A stretch of 58,212 bases of DNA from Planctomycetaceae bacterium (GCA_005798335.1 SYJV01000435.1:1-58212); one strand, 5' to 3'; numbered from the stretch's first letter, positions 8,071 to 17,363 are shown. The notes: generated from the letters alone by a model not told the origin. Made by a program: numbers and translations.

Positions 8071-9561
8071 TTACTTTGTTGACGAGAAAAGCCTGACGAC
8101 ATCAGATTTGATCACTTTGCCCATGGCATTGCGAGGTAGTTCGGGTACGGACATCATTTTCTTAGGAATCTTGTAGGGCGAGAGCTTGTCGCGACACCAA
8201 GTCCGTAATTCTTCTAATTCGATCGATTCGCCAATTTTGTTGACGATGGCCGCCGCGACGCACTCACCCCAGGTTTCATCTGGCAATCCTACGACGGAGC
8301 ATTGCTGGATGCGCGGGTATTGCAGCAGCACTTCCTCGATTTCCAGAGCTGAAAGTTTATAGCCGCCCGACTTGATGATATCGACTGATAGCCGTCCCAT
8401 GATGCGGTAGTAACCGCGTTCCAGGACCGCCATGTCCCCGGTTCGAAACCAGTCGCCGTCGAACGCTTCTCTAGTCGCTTCGGGGCGATTCCAATATTCG
8501 CGAAAAACGGTTGGTCCGCGAACTTGGATTTCGCCGGGCTCGTGTTCTGTTTCAATGATTTTTCCAGAGTCGGATATCAGTCGGATATCGACGCTGGGCA
8601 GTGGCAAGCCAACAGATCCGGCACGCCGCTCACCGTGCAGTGGATTGGAGATCGCCATGCCAATTTCGGTCATGCCATACCGTTCCAATAGACTTTGGCC
8701 GGTCAGCTCATGCCATTGCTGATGAACGCTGGCCGGCAGCGCCGCTGAACCTGAAATCATCAAACGCATGTTGGCGAACCCCTCGCACAAAATTTTTCGC
8801 TCGTCGGGCCGCGTGTGTTCCAACGCTTGGATCAGTTTGAAGTAGATCGTCGGCACAGCCATGAATAACGTAAAGTTACCGGCGCCTACTCGATCAAGAA
8901 TCGTTTGGGCGTTAAAGGACTCGAACGAATCTACCTGCGCCCCGGACCACAGCCCGCAAGTCAGCACGTTGATGATCCCGTGAATATGATGCAATGGCAG
9001 AAACAACGGAATGCGATCGGTGGCGTTCCATCCCCATGCTGTCACCAACGAAACAACTTGGGCTTCGATATTGGCATGCGTCGTGACCACTCCCTTAGGC
9101 TTATTCGTCGTTCCACTGGTGTACAAGATCATCGCCGCGCGCTGGGCAGCAATGCGAGGCAATTGGACGCTCTCGTTTGTGGCCGCATCGCTCTCGGAGA
9201 GCAATCTGATACGCAGCTTTGCGCAAATCAACTTTAGTTTGTCGATCATTGAATCGGCTAAGATGACGGTATCAGCTTGGCAATCGGTAATTGCGTATTC
9301 CAATTCAGGTTCTGTGGCGGAACTGCTCAACGGAACGCAGATCCCGCCAGCTCGCCACACTGCCCATTGACAAGCCGTGAATTCGGCAGCCATCGAGCAC
9401 AGGATCGCGACGCGTCGCTGGCTCAGGTCCACTTGGCCGTCTAACAAGCAGGCCGCGATCCGCGCTGATCTCGACAGCAAATCGTGATAGGTCCAGCACA
9501 CACCATTTTGTCGAATAGCAACTGCTTCTGAGTGTTGTACAGCTCGTTCTACCAACTCCAC
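8071..9561 (-). CDS. Acyl-CoA synthetase, malonyl-CoA synthetase-like (MatB/ACSF3 type)
   Basis: A 496-residue ANL-superfamily adenylate-forming enzyme. The start is GTG at 9561 with AAGGA at good distance. The P-loop-like motif YTSGTTNKPKG is at residues 147-157; YGMTEIGMAISNPLHGERRA and GSVGLPLPSVDIRL closely resemble the MatB/ACSF3 subgroup, which ligates malonate or methylmalonate to CoA. WFRTGDMAVLERGYY is the hinge-side motif, GGYKLSALEIEEVL the A8 region, and Lys482 in NAMGKV is the expected catalytic lysine of the mobile C-terminal domain. It is a cytosolic enzyme and stands alone. Substrate assignment to malonate rests on subgroup resemblance and is moderately certain; general acyl-CoA ligase activity is nearly certain. 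Confidence 0.88.
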   Translation of the reverse strand: MELVERAVQHSEAVAIRQNGVCWTYHDLLSRSARIAACLLDGQVDLSQRRVAILCSMAAEFTACQWAVWRAGGICVPLSSSATEPELEYAITDCQADTVILADSMIDKLKLICAKLRIRLLSESDAATNESVQLPRIAAQRAAMILYTSGTTNKPKGVVTTHANIEAQVVSLVTAWGWNATDRIPLFLPLHHIHGIINVLTCGLWSGAQVDSFESFNAQTILDRVGAGNFTLFMAVPTIYFKLIQALEHTRPDERKILCEGFANMRLMISGSAALPASVHQQWHELTGQSLLERYGMTEIGMAISNPLHGERRAGSVGLPLPSVDIRLISDSGKIIETEHEPGEIQVRGPTVFREYWNRPEATREAFDGDWFRTGDMAVLERGYYRIMGRLSVDIIKSGGYKLSALEIEEVLLQYPRIQQCSVVGLPDETWGECVAAAIVNKIGESIELEELRTWCRDKLSPYKIPKKMMSVPELPRNAMGKVIKSDVVRLFSSTK

Positions 9562-9656
9562 GATTTCGTTTCCTTGAAGAACCTATTGAAGGTCGCACGT
9601 TCAAAATTCTGCGGAGATAGTTATGAACCTACAGTGCACTCGGCCAGTTGAAACTA

Positions 9657-12600
9657 CTATCTTGGGCGGAAGAGTGGATCTAAGTCGCGGGGATTTACGA
9701 TCGCCGGTTGAGGTGGTGTAGCGGCGTTGTCACGAGCGTTTGTGTTGAAGGGAATGACGATGGCAACCGGTTCCGCTTCGACTTGCATTGTGCGTAAGTT
9801 AATCGTCGCGGTACGCACGTGAACGTTCAATTCCTTGATGCTCGATTGGGAGGCGGGAGTGCGTTTTAGAAAAGCTGGGCTCTTGCCGTCACCTTTGATT
9901 ACCAACAGATCCTTGGGTTGCGTATAGATAAGTTCATGGGCAGTTCCGGAAGTGTTACTGTCCGTGGCAACGCTTTCGAAATTGACGTTTCCGTCTGCCT
10001 TGAACTCCCACTGGATGGTGTTGGAAGGGACCAGTGACCGAGTGGTGCTCAATGTCGATAGATCGTAGGCTTGCATCAGATCGCTGCTCAATTCCATTTG
10101 CCCAGGACTGAGGAACCGTAACCGATCCATATCGAGATCGTCTTCCAAAGAACTGAGCGGCCCTAAGACTACGCGTACTTGTCCTTTGAAGGCGACAGCG
10201 TTTGCGTCCAGGCGAGCTTCCATCACGTCGCGAAATTTCAAATGCACGCCTTGAAAACTCTGGGAACTTGCTTGCGTGAAGGGCGTCGATCCAGTGCGCG
10301 ATTGAGAAGGATGGCGTGAACGAATCCATCCAGGGCCGTTGCCTACCAGTCGATTCTTGCTGTATTCATATACCAGTCGTGGCACTGATATACGCTCGCG
10401 CGAATACAGTTTCTCTTGTTCGTCGATTTGCGAGATGCTGATGAGAACACCATCCTGCAACACGACCGCTTCGAGGCTTGCAACATCGACTTGCGGTTTA
10501 TTGAAGTTGATGGACTGGTTCAAATGAATCTCTAGCGAGTGGCAGTTGCCGTCAATCAGTAATTTCCGACGATTCTCGGTGCGAAGCTGGCCACTAAACT
10601 GTACTTGTCCTTCGACACGAGCCGTTTTGCCATCGAAGATCATCCGGCCGACCCATTGGCATGACAGCGGCTTGAGCCACTGGAGTCCTGCTCCAGGCGC
10701 TTGAGTCTGTAGGACATCGGGTGGCAATGAAAAGAAACCAGGCTGATCCATCCAAACCAGGCCGAGTTTTTGGTCGAGCCGAATGACATTGCCTGCCAAG
10801 CCACCTTGTCCAAGTGCGATCACTGCTGGTTGGCCTACGATTTGGAGATCGGCTTGACCAGCGGCATTAGTCGCCGTGCGTAATTGGTCGCCGCGTATTT
10901 CCCAATTGGATTGAGGAAGAGTCTCCGTTCCAGTTCGTGCAATCGTTAATGGCCCGTCAATCGTCAGGTCGTCAATCCAGGACTGCTGGTTCAGCCAAAC
11001 GATTTTGGAGTTCAGTGTCTTGCCTATGACTACAATTGGCATCGGGCGCGCTTCAGACGAGTTCGGTTGAGCAAGTGGCAGGCTGACATAGGCGGCGCTT
11101 TGTCCGAGATTGGGATTGGCAACGGTGGGCGCTGAAACTGTTGGAGTTTGAGATACCTCTGGTTGTAACGTTTGGTTGGTAATGGCAGTAGTTTGCGGCG
11201 CGGGCAAAGTAGGTTGTGGCAAAGGCACTTGCTGTGTCTGCGACTGAATTGGTTGCGACTGTGGTATTGGCTGCTGAACGGGAGGGGACGCGGCTGGCCC
11301 GAAGAATCCGTTTAACTGCAAACCTGCGGCCAACTGTGCCGGATCGTTTTCCAAATGCCCGCTTGCGTCGGGATAAAACATTTCTAGCCACAACTCTTCG
11401 ACCTTTACTTGTAGGTTCTTGGAGTTCACGGCGAGCTGGACGGCGTCCTTGGCGTGTGCCTGCTCGACGTCGAATTTCGAGTTTGGGTCGCGAGCGGACT
11501 GTTGATCCAACTGCTCAGAACTAGCTTGCTTTAACCAACATTCGATAATGCCGCCAGCCAAATGCCCTTGAGAGGGCGACTCGACAAAGGCCTTGCCGAG
11601 CAGAGTGATCTTGTGAAGTCCATCGACTGGCACCAGGCTGAACGATTGGTTCCAACGAGCTTGCCATTGACCAATGTGCGCACCAGTGGGTGTGTGCAGT
11701 TCACCGGGGCCCGGCGCAAACAGAGTCCCTATTCGATTCGGATCGGATGCTGCTATATATTGAATCGCTGGAGAAAGAAATTCGTAACCTAGATGCCTCA
11801 GGCGAACTACAGTGGCCACCGAGTCCTTAGTCAAACTGCCATACAGCCTAACGTCATTTTGCGGCAATATGATCTCGGCTCGCTTGCACTGGAGTGAGCT
11901 TTCCATGGTTGGAGAATCGAGGCGCACGAACGGTTCTGCGTGCAGGGGTCCGACCACGTCGCTGCCGATCGCGTCAACCTTGCTTAGCTTCATCGGTCCA
12001 ATCCAAACTTCGCCAGCGTCCTTGCCAGTCGTAGCGGTATTTGCGGCTGGCTTCGGTGACGTCGCGTCAAAAGTCAACGTGAGTTGGTTACACCAGAGTT
12101 GGTCAGGAGTCAGTTCGCCCAGTTGATGCGTCAAGCGAACCTTGTCGGACAGCGTTGCTTCCGAGCGGTTAAAGTCGAATCTAAATCGGCTTCCGGGCTC
12201 TAGTTGCACCTTAGCTGGCAAGTGCTTCGTGTTCGCGCTGGCGATTCCGGGAGTTCCGAGTGACATCGACGCCCAAAGTCCACCATCAGGTAAGCGCTGT
12301 TCAACTTTATCTACATAAATAAGATTCAAATGGTCGAGCAATCCCCATTGGCTGGACTGAGATATTGCATTGGTGTTGGGTGAGAGCAAATCTTGCTTGA
12401 GATAAATAGAAAGGTCGCGGCCGCGCACGAAACCATCGGCGTAGTTCAGCTCGACGGCATCGGTGGTCCAAAATCGCCTGCGTTCAATACGGACTTCGCG
12501 GGTCTTTAATTCCCATGGTTTCTCGGTCTGGCCAGTGCCTGGGGAGTTATAGATGCGAATCGCGCCGACCAATCGCCCGCCAATGATCGGAGGCATGGAA

Positions 12601-13046
12601 CCACTGAGCCAGTTGGGGGCCTCTTTGAACTGAATGATGGCACCTTCAGATGCCTCGATAATTACCAAGCTCTCATTAGCACGTGGCAGCTCTTTGGCTG
12701 AATCGGAAAGTTGTTGACGATGTGATTTGGAGATCTTGGCATAGGGAACCAACATCGTCAATTTGGCCAGTTGCAGACTGTCGGTACCGATGGGTTTCCA
12801 GTCTTTGCACAGCAGCGTCACCATCTGCGTCTTCAAAACCGTGGGGCTTGAATTCTGCCAAGCATCTTGCGCAAATCGGTTGGACCACCACGAATCGACC
12901 GCCTCCGGTGCTTCGGATTGTGCTGTGATAACGGCACGCCGCGTTTGCGCAGGTTCAATAGCCGGCACGATGCTCAATCGGTAAACGAGCATTCCTGCCA
13001 AAACCATGCCGAGATAAGAAAAATATCGTTTTGCTTGGTGCCTCAT
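9657..13046 (-). CDS. Giant membrane-anchored protein in the LPS-export position (LptC/LptA-like, inferred)
   Basis: A 1129-residue protein with one N-terminal membrane segment (about residues 8-26, FSYLGMVLAGMLVYRLSIVP) and no cleavage signal, so it is probably anchored in the inner membrane with the bulk in the periplasm. The body is beta-rich, with many short repeating strands (RVEGQVQFSGQL, KLLIDGNCHSLEIHL, EARLDANAVAFKGQVRVV, DLLVIKGDG) resembling the OstA/LptA-LptC beta-jellyroll. A Pro/Gln-rich linker at about residues 580-670 splits it into two halves. It follows kdsC by 10 bases and kdsD before that, the order kdsD-kdsC-lptC-lptA of proteobacteria. I infer that it bridges LPS across the periplasm; sequence similarity is only suggestive. 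LptC plus LptA in E. coli total about 375 residues, so this is much larger. Confidence 0.8.
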   Translation of the reverse strand: MRHQAKRYFSYLGMVLAGMLVYRLSIVPAIEPAQTRRAVITAQSEAPEAVDSWWSNRFAQDAWQNSSPTVLKTQMVTLLCKDWKPIGTDSLQLAKLTMLVPYAKISKSHRQQLSDSAKELPRANESLVIIEASEGAIIQFKEAPNWLSGSMPPIIGGRLVGAIRIYNSPGTGQTEKPWELKTREVRIERRRFWTTDAVELNYADGFVRGRDLSIYLKQDLLSPNTNAISQSSQWGLLDHLNLIYVDKVEQRLPDGGLWASMSLGTPGIASANTKHLPAKVQLEPGSRFRFDFNRSEATLSDKVRLTHQLGELTPDQLWCNQLTLTFDATSPKPAANTATTGKDAGEVWIGPMKLSKVDAIGSDVVGPLHAEPFVRLDSPTMESSLQCKRAEIILPQNDVRLYGSLTKDSVATVVRLRHLGYEFLSPAIQYIAASDPNRIGTLFAPGPGELHTPTGAHIGQWQARWNQSFSLVPVDGLHKITLLGKAFVESPSQGHLAGGIIECWLKQASSEQLDQQSARDPNSKFDVEQAHAKDAVQLAVNSKNLQVKVEELWLEMFYPDASGHLENDPAQLAAGLQLNGFFGPAASPPVQQPIPQSQPIQSQTQQVPLPQPTLPAPQTTAITNQTLQPEVSQTPTVSAPTVANPNLGQSAAYVSLPLAQPNSSEARPMPIVVIGKTLNSKIVWLNQQSWIDDLTIDGPLTIARTGTETLPQSNWEIRGDQLRTATNAAGQADLQIVGQPAVIALGQGGLAGNVIRLDQKLGLVWMDQPGFFSLPPDVLQTQAPGAGLQWLKPLSCQWVGRMIFDGKTARVEGQVQFSGQLRTENRRKLLIDGNCHSLEIHLNQSINFNKPQVDVASLEAVVLQDGVLISISQIDEQEKLYSRERISVPRLVYEYSKNRLVGNGPGWIRSRHPSQSRTGSTPFTQASSQSFQGVHLKFRDVMEARLDANAVAFKGQVRVVLGPLSSLEDDLDMDRLRFLSPGQMELSSDLMQAYDLSTLSTTRSLVPSNTIQWEFKADGNVNFESVATDSNTSGTAHELIYTQPKDLLVIKGDGKSPAFLKRTPASQSSIKELNVHVRTATINLRTMQVEAEPVAIVIPFNTNARDNAATPPQPAIVNPRDLDPLFRPR

Positions 13047-13056
13047 GCGATCCGTA

Positions 13057-13587
13057 CTAGTTCCTCGTGCGTATGGGTTGGCAGTCCTCCCAGTGTCCCT
13101 TGGCTTTTAGTAGTCGCTCGATCAACTCTCGAACCGCGCCGCGTCCGCCTGGCAAACGAGTCACCAGTCGCGCGGCTCGACGTACTTCGTCCACAGCATC
13201 AAATACTGCGACCGGCAAGCCAACTTCGTACATTACGGGCAGGTCCGGTAAATCGTCGCCGATATAGCAAACTTCCTCTGGACGGACATTAAGTTGCGCA
13301 AAGATCTCGCGAGCGGCCGGCAATTTATCGGCAAACCCTTGACGGACGACTTCGATTCCCAATTCCGCGGCTCGCAATTTCACGATTTGCGAATTGCGCG
13401 CGGTCAAGATACCGAACCAGTAGCCGAATTTCTGCCACAATTTGATCGCCAGTCCATCGCGCACGTAAAAGACCTTGCTTTCGATTCCTTGATTGTCCAG
13501 GATGATTGAGCCGTCGGTCAGCACTCCGTCGACGTCCGACAAGATCAAGCGAATACTACGGGCAAAATCGGCGTCTTTGGAGGCCAC
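13057..13587 (-). CDS. kdsC: 3-deoxy-D-manno-octulosonate 8-phosphate phosphatase (KdsC)
   Basis: A 176-residue HAD-superfamily phosphatase of the tetrameric, cap-less KdsC type. Motif I is SDVDGVLTDGSI with nucleophile Asp18 and general acid Asp20; GILTARNSQIV gives the motif II threonine region, and YIGDDLPDLPVM is motif IV. It removes phosphate from Kdo-8-phosphate to release Kdo, the inner-core sugar of LPS. The length matches E. coli KdsC (about 188). The gene lies 15 bases after kdsD and 10 bases before the giant LptC/A-like gene, so the three are probably cotranscribed. Its presence argues for LPS in the outer membrane of this organism. Confidence 0.95.
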   Translation of the reverse strand: MASKDADFARSIRLILSDVDGVLTDGSIILDNQGIESKVFYVRDGLAIKLWQKFGYWFGILTARNSQIVKLRAAELGIEVVRQGFADKLPAAREIFAQLNVRPEEVCYIGDDLPDLPVMYEVGLPVAVFDAVDEVRRAARLVTRLPGGRGAVRELIERLLKAKGHWEDCQPIRTRN

Positions 13588-13602
13588 AAACTCTCCTCGT
13601 TG

Positions 13603-14754
13603 CTAACTTGTTGCGCGATACATCGGAATGGACATCAGCGGGTCGTCGTTCGCTCGCACACTCCCGCCATGATCCTGCGGGTTCACTTTGCGGTCGAACT
13701 CGCGGCGATGCGGCAGCGACTTTAGCGGCCAATTTGCGTCGATCGATGACGCTGTGGAGAACAGCCCCATCACATCAGTAATGTCGATCATACCAATCGG
13801 CTGCGCATTGGCGCCTAACACGGGCAGTTCACTGATCTTTTTTTCCGACATCAAACTCACCGCATTGGTCAGTTTCGAACCACTGGCAACGGTTACAAAG
13901 GTCTTAGTCATTACCGCCGAGATCGGCCGGTCGAGCACTGCATCACATGGACGTTCAAGCAGTTTCGCTAGATCGCTATCCGTAAATATTCCAGTCAGCT
14001 TGCCCATTGCGTCCACCAACATGACCGCACCGGATCGCCGTCCTGGTTTGCTGACCCGTACGATCACGTCGCGCACGCTAAGGTGATCGGTAGCCAAACG
14101 ACATTCTGACAATGGTCGCATCAGCGATTCGACCGTCGCGAGTTTCAATCCCAAGTTTCCGCCGGGATGAAATCGTGCGAAATCCTCGACTCGAAAGCCG
14201 CGCTGTTGGCTAACTACCAGGGCCAACGCATCGCCCAGCGCCAGCATGGCTGTTGTGCTTGATGTCGGTGCCAAAGCCAAATGGCCAGCTTCTTCGACTG
14301 CGCCAAGTGCAATCACCACATCGGCATTTCGGCCTAATGTACTGTGCGCGCTGCAAGTGATTGCCACAATTGTTTGGCAAGTCGATCGAGCAGTTGGCAA
14401 CATGCGAATCACCTCTTCGGTTTCACCGCTGTAAGACAAGACTAAGAGCAAGTCGCGTGAACCGATGCGCCCTAAATCTCCATGGACGGCTTCTGCGGGG
14501 TGTAGGAACTGGCTGGGAGTGCCTGTCGACGCCAGCGTTGCCGCTATCTTTTGGCTAACCAGTCCAGCTTTTCCAATCCCCGTAACTATGATGCTACCCG
14601 AACAAGCTAAGATAAGGTTAACGGCCGCATCAAAGTTAGCATCAAGGTGCTGGGACAACCTTGTGATCGCAGTCGCTTCCGCAAGTAGAATTTGCTTTGC
14701 ATCAGCGACAAATTTCGGATCGGGCGAATGGCTCGCGCAGGCGGCATTAACCAT
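13603..14754 (-). CDS. kdsD: Arabinose-5-phosphate isomerase (KdsD)
   Basis: A 383-residue protein with an N-terminal sugar-isomerase (SIS) domain (about 40-190: SGSIIVTGIGKAGLVSQKIA, HGDLGRIG, LVLSYSGETEEVIRML) and two CBS domains (about 210-335, ending in ISELPVLGANAQPIGMIDIT). This is the KdsD/GutQ architecture. It converts ribulose 5-phosphate to arabinose 5-phosphate, the precursor of Kdo. E. coli KdsD has 328 residues; the extra length is a hydrophilic C-terminal tail of about 40 residues (LPHRREFDRKVNPQDHGG) that I do not recognise. First gene of the kdsD-kdsC-giant-protein operon. kdsA and kdsB are not in the window. Confidence 0.95.
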   Translation of the reverse strand: MVNAACASHSPDPKFVADAKQILLAEATAITRLSQHLDANFDAAVNLILACSGSIIVTGIGKAGLVSQKIAATLASTGTPSQFLHPAEAVHGDLGRIGSRDLLLVLSYSGETEEVIRMLPTARSTCQTIVAITCSAHSTLGRNADVVIALGAVEEAGHLALAPTSSTTAMLALGDALALVVSQQRGFRVEDFARFHPGGNLGLKLATVESLMRPLSECRLATDHLSVRDVIVRVSKPGRRSGAVMLVDAMGKLTGIFTDSDLAKLLERPCDAVLDRPISAVMTKTFVTVASGSKLTNAVSLMSEKKISELPVLGANAQPIGMIDITDVMGLFSTASSIDANWPLKSLPHRREFDRKVNPQDHGGSVRANDDPLMSIPMYRATS

Positions 14755-15206
14755 CTTTTGTCCATCCCTGAACGTACTTTTCTTTCAATTACACTCGCGC
14801 AATAGCTTGCGGATTTTATCATCCATTGGTCAACCTGCTGCAAGCGCAGGCGAATTGGGCACGCAGCAAATCTACTGCGTAGCTTGGCATTTAGCGGTTG
14901 GCCAATAGCGATCTTAGCAATGCAGGGGTTTTGGAGCAATGCTTCCCCAAGCAATGCAAAACGACTCCGGGTTATGCGGTTATGGCACACTAATCGCAAG
15001 TTGAATTTATTACCTGCCGATCACAAAGTGGGCGGAATTGGTAAACTAATAAAAAAAGTAATGTAGGCTGGATAATAACGTAGGTTGTAGCAATCGAACT
15101 CCCGCTCCTGTTTTGGCTTGGCGAACCGATGTCGACGGTTTTGCGCCCATAAAGTAGAAAAAGATGATGTGGTAGGGGTGTAAGTCGCTTGGTAGATGAG
15201 AAAGTA
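14755..15206. other. Divergent intergenic region between kdsD and the DUF2062 gene
   Basis: About 450 bases that must hold the promoters of the kds operon (leftward) and the DUF2062 gene (rightward). I find no RNA gene, no convincing ORF and no clear -35/-10 pair. GTAGGCTGG and GTAGGTTG recur about 23 bases apart near 15063-15095, which may be chance. Confidence 0.35.
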
Positions 15207-15839
15207 ATGAAAGTACTTAGTGACAAGTTGCGTGGACTTTGGGAAAGGATACGCCGGTTTTGCCTTCATAATATTCTGCATGCGGACGACCCACCGCATA
15301 AGTTGGCATTAGGCATTGCCATTGGCATGTTCGTCACGTTTACGCCCACAATCGGTTTTCAAATGGGCATCGTCGTTTTTCTGGCTTGGCTGTTTCGAGC
15401 CAATAAGCTGGTAGGGGTGCCACTAGTCTGGATTTCCAATCCGGCAACCTTGGTACCCGTATATTATCCTTGCTACTGGGTGGGCTGTAAGTTAATGGGA
15501 GAATCGGTTGCGGGGACCGATTGGATCACCAGCCTCGTCCCAGCTCCCGGAATGACCTACATGCAAATCTTGCAGTTGTGGGGTGACAAGTTGCTGGATA
15601 TTGCTGCCCCATTGTGGTTGGGATGCATCGTTGTTGGAGGAGCATTGGGAGTGCTGTCCTACTACATTTCGCTGTTTTTTATTCGCAGCTATCGGTTACG
15701 TCGTTGGGGCCAACTTCTACCACCTTCGCAAGAGCTCGAATCCCTGCATGAAGAAGGATCAATTCGGGCTGAGAACGAACCTGCGATTGAAAATCAATCA
15801 TCGGCACTTCGTGCTAGCAAATCCGCAGTTGTCTCATAG
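15207..15839 (+). CDS. DUF2062 membrane protein
   Basis: A 210-residue protein of the DUF2062 family. After a basic N-terminal helix (about 30 residues) comes the family core: HKLALGIAIGMFVTFTPTIG followed by FQMGIVVFLAWLFRANKLVG and VWISNPATLVPVYYPCYWVG, with two membrane segments, and then a third segment at CIVVGGALGVLSYYISLFFI. The conserved PT.GFQ and NP motifs are present. The tail is hydrophilic and acidic. An in-frame TTG at 15189 with AGGGGTG upstream is an alternative start; I prefer the ATG at 15207. The function of the family is unknown; members are sometimes linked to cell-envelope or glycosyltransferase genes. Confidence 0.85.
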   Translation: MKVLSDKLRGLWERIRRFCLHNILHADDPPHKLALGIAIGMFVTFTPTIGFQMGIVVFLAWLFRANKLVGVPLVWISNPATLVPVYYPCYWVGCKLMGESVAGTDWITSLVPAPGMTYMQILQLWGDKLLDIAAPLWLGCIVVGGALGVLSYYISLFFIRSYRLRRWGQLLPPSQELESLHEEGSIRAENEPAIENQSSALRASKSAVVS

Positions 15840-15857
15840 ATTGAGCGTAGATCGATG

Positions 15858-15958
15858 GTCCTCAATCGTTCAATGAGTATACTCATTCGTTTTTCTGAGT
15901 AATTGAGGACACTTCTGGCTATTTGAAGACCTCCCTGAGCAATTGAGGACAATTGCTC
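15858..15958. repeat. Cluster of short repeats and palindromes upstream of the UvrC-like gene
   Basis: Within 100 bases there are: the 9-mer ATTGAGGAC at 15902-15910 and 15942-15950 and inverted at 15858-15866; a 17-base direct repeat, CTGAG[T/C]AATTGAGGACA, at 15895-15911 and 15935-15951 (16 of 17 identical); a perfect 16-base palindrome AATGAGTATACTCATT at 15872-15887; and an 8-bp perfect hairpin, GAGCAATT-6-AATTGCTC, at 15937-15958. There is no T-run, so it is not a typical terminator. It may be a protein-binding or regulatory array. Confidence 0.6.
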
Positions 15959-16102
15959 TACTCTCCAGCCTCAGGCTTGATTTGCGAGTTGAGCTTATGC
16001 AATAATTTTGGTGTGGTGTCCCGGCGGTTGTGGTTGCTATGCCCAGGCATGGCGAACCGACTGCGTTGATGATGCTATCTACTGAATCGAGGGATCGGTC
16101 GC

Positions 16103-17275
16103 ATGGATGCTGCTTGGGAGGAATCAAAATTCGTCGATTTCGGCAACGATCTCCTGTTGCCGTTCAAGCGCGTAGCAACGGCAAAGATCCATGGCCAGTC
16201 GGCGGACGACTTGCGCAAGTCTGTTCGCAGCGCTGTCCCGAGGTGCCCTGGCGTGTACGGTATGCTGGATGTCTTAGGGCGGTTGATTTATGTTGGCAAA
16301 TCAAAATGTTTGCGCAGTCGATTGCTCAGCTACTTCTTGCCACACAATGAAGATGACAAAGCTGGCCGAATTGTGCAATCGGCGGTGTCCATTGTTTGGG
16401 AAAGTCAGCCGAGTGAATTTGCCGCGCTGCTGCGCGAACAATTCTTGATTCGGCACTGGCAGCCGCGATTCAACGTGCAGGGATTGCCGAAGCGTCAAAG
16501 GCCAATATTCGTTTGCCTTGGCCGCGCCCCTGTCGAGCAACTTTTCACTTCGCGGCAACCCGAACCCAAAGCACTTGTATGTGTTGGGCCGTTTCAAGGC
16601 GCATCGCGCGCGGCCCAAGCTGTTGATGTGCTAAATCGATTCTTCAAGCTGCGCGATTGCAGCAGCAAGCTACGATTTGGCTTCTCCGATCAACTGCAAT
16701 TGTTCGATATTGAACGGCGGCCTGGCTGCATCCGCTATGAGATTCAGACTTGTTTGGGGCCGTGCATCGAAGGGTGCTCACGGACCGCTTACGAATCGCA
16801 AATTCGTGAGGCTCGACGGTTCCTCGAAGGGAGCGATGCTCGTTGTGTCGACATTCTGGAAGAGCAAATGCTCGCGGCGGTAAAACGACAACATTTCGAA
16901 CAAGCGGCGAGGTTGCGCGAAGACTGGCGAGCTGTCGCTTGGTTGTCACGTCGAGTGGCCGATCTAGCCGTCGCGCGGCATGAATTTACTTTTGTCTACC
17001 CAGTTGATGGTGTAGAAGGGAAGAACATTTGGTATCTGATTCGGCGAGGCGCCATCGAAGGCAGCATCACCGCGCCACGCACACCATTGCAACGGCAGCG
17101 AGCCCAGCGAATGATCGTGGGGTGGCTGGCAGCGGAAAATACGGTAGGAAGTCGTTTTTCGGAGCGTCCCGAAACACTGGCCCTCGTCACGAGTTGGTTT
17201 CGCAACCATCGCGCCGAACTTAAACGCACACTTCAGCCCGATTCGATCGCCACCGATGCATTTGTGGAAGTCTGA
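16103..17275 (+). CDS. UvrC-like GIY-YIG nuclease lacking the C-terminal nuclease half
   Basis: A 390-residue protein resembling the N-terminal half of UvrC. GIY-YIG domain at about residues 47-130: CPGVYGMLDVLGRLIYVGKS (GVY replaces GIY), arginine in LRSRLLSYF, and catalytic-type glutamate in SEFAALLREQFLIRHWQPRF. A cysteine-rich segment, PGCIRYEIQTCLGPCIEGC (about 211-229), matches the Fe-S-type cysteine region of UvrC. A UVR motif (EQMLAAVKRQHFEQAARLRE, about 254-273) follows. The RNase-H-like endonuclease and HhH domains of full UvrC (about 600 residues) are absent. It may therefore act like Cho, making only the 3' incision in nucleotide-excision repair; this is inference. The start is ATG at 16103 with GAGGGA upstream. 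It stands alone. Confidence 0.85.
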   Translation: MDAAWEESKFVDFGNDLLLPFKRVATAKIHGQSADDLRKSVRSAVPRCPGVYGMLDVLGRLIYVGKSKCLRSRLLSYFLPHNEDDKAGRIVQSAVSIVWESQPSEFAALLREQFLIRHWQPRFNVQGLPKRQRPIFVCLGRAPVEQLFTSRQPEPKALVCVGPFQGASRAAQAVDVLNRFFKLRDCSSKLRFGFSDQLQLFDIERRPGCIRYEIQTCLGPCIEGCSRTAYESQIREARRFLEGSDARCVDILEEQMLAAVKRQHFEQAARLREDWRAVAWLSRRVADLAVARHEFTFVYPVDGVEGKNIWYLIRRGAIEGSITAPRTPLQRQRAQRMIVGWLAAENTVGSRFSERPETLALVTSWFRNHRAELKRTLQPDSIATDAFVEV

Positions 17276-17363
17276 ATTCTATTCAAGTCAGGCTGAATCT
17301 GATTGTGACGCCAACGATGTGCTCGCCTCAAAAGCGAACACCAGACAAACTCCTTTTGGCATA

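Noticed and set aside
17319-17341. Imperfect hairpin GTGCTCGC/GCGAACAC between the UvrC-like and Tat-exported protein genes
   Set aside because: One mismatch and no T-run; may be a bidirectional end signal, but support is too weak.
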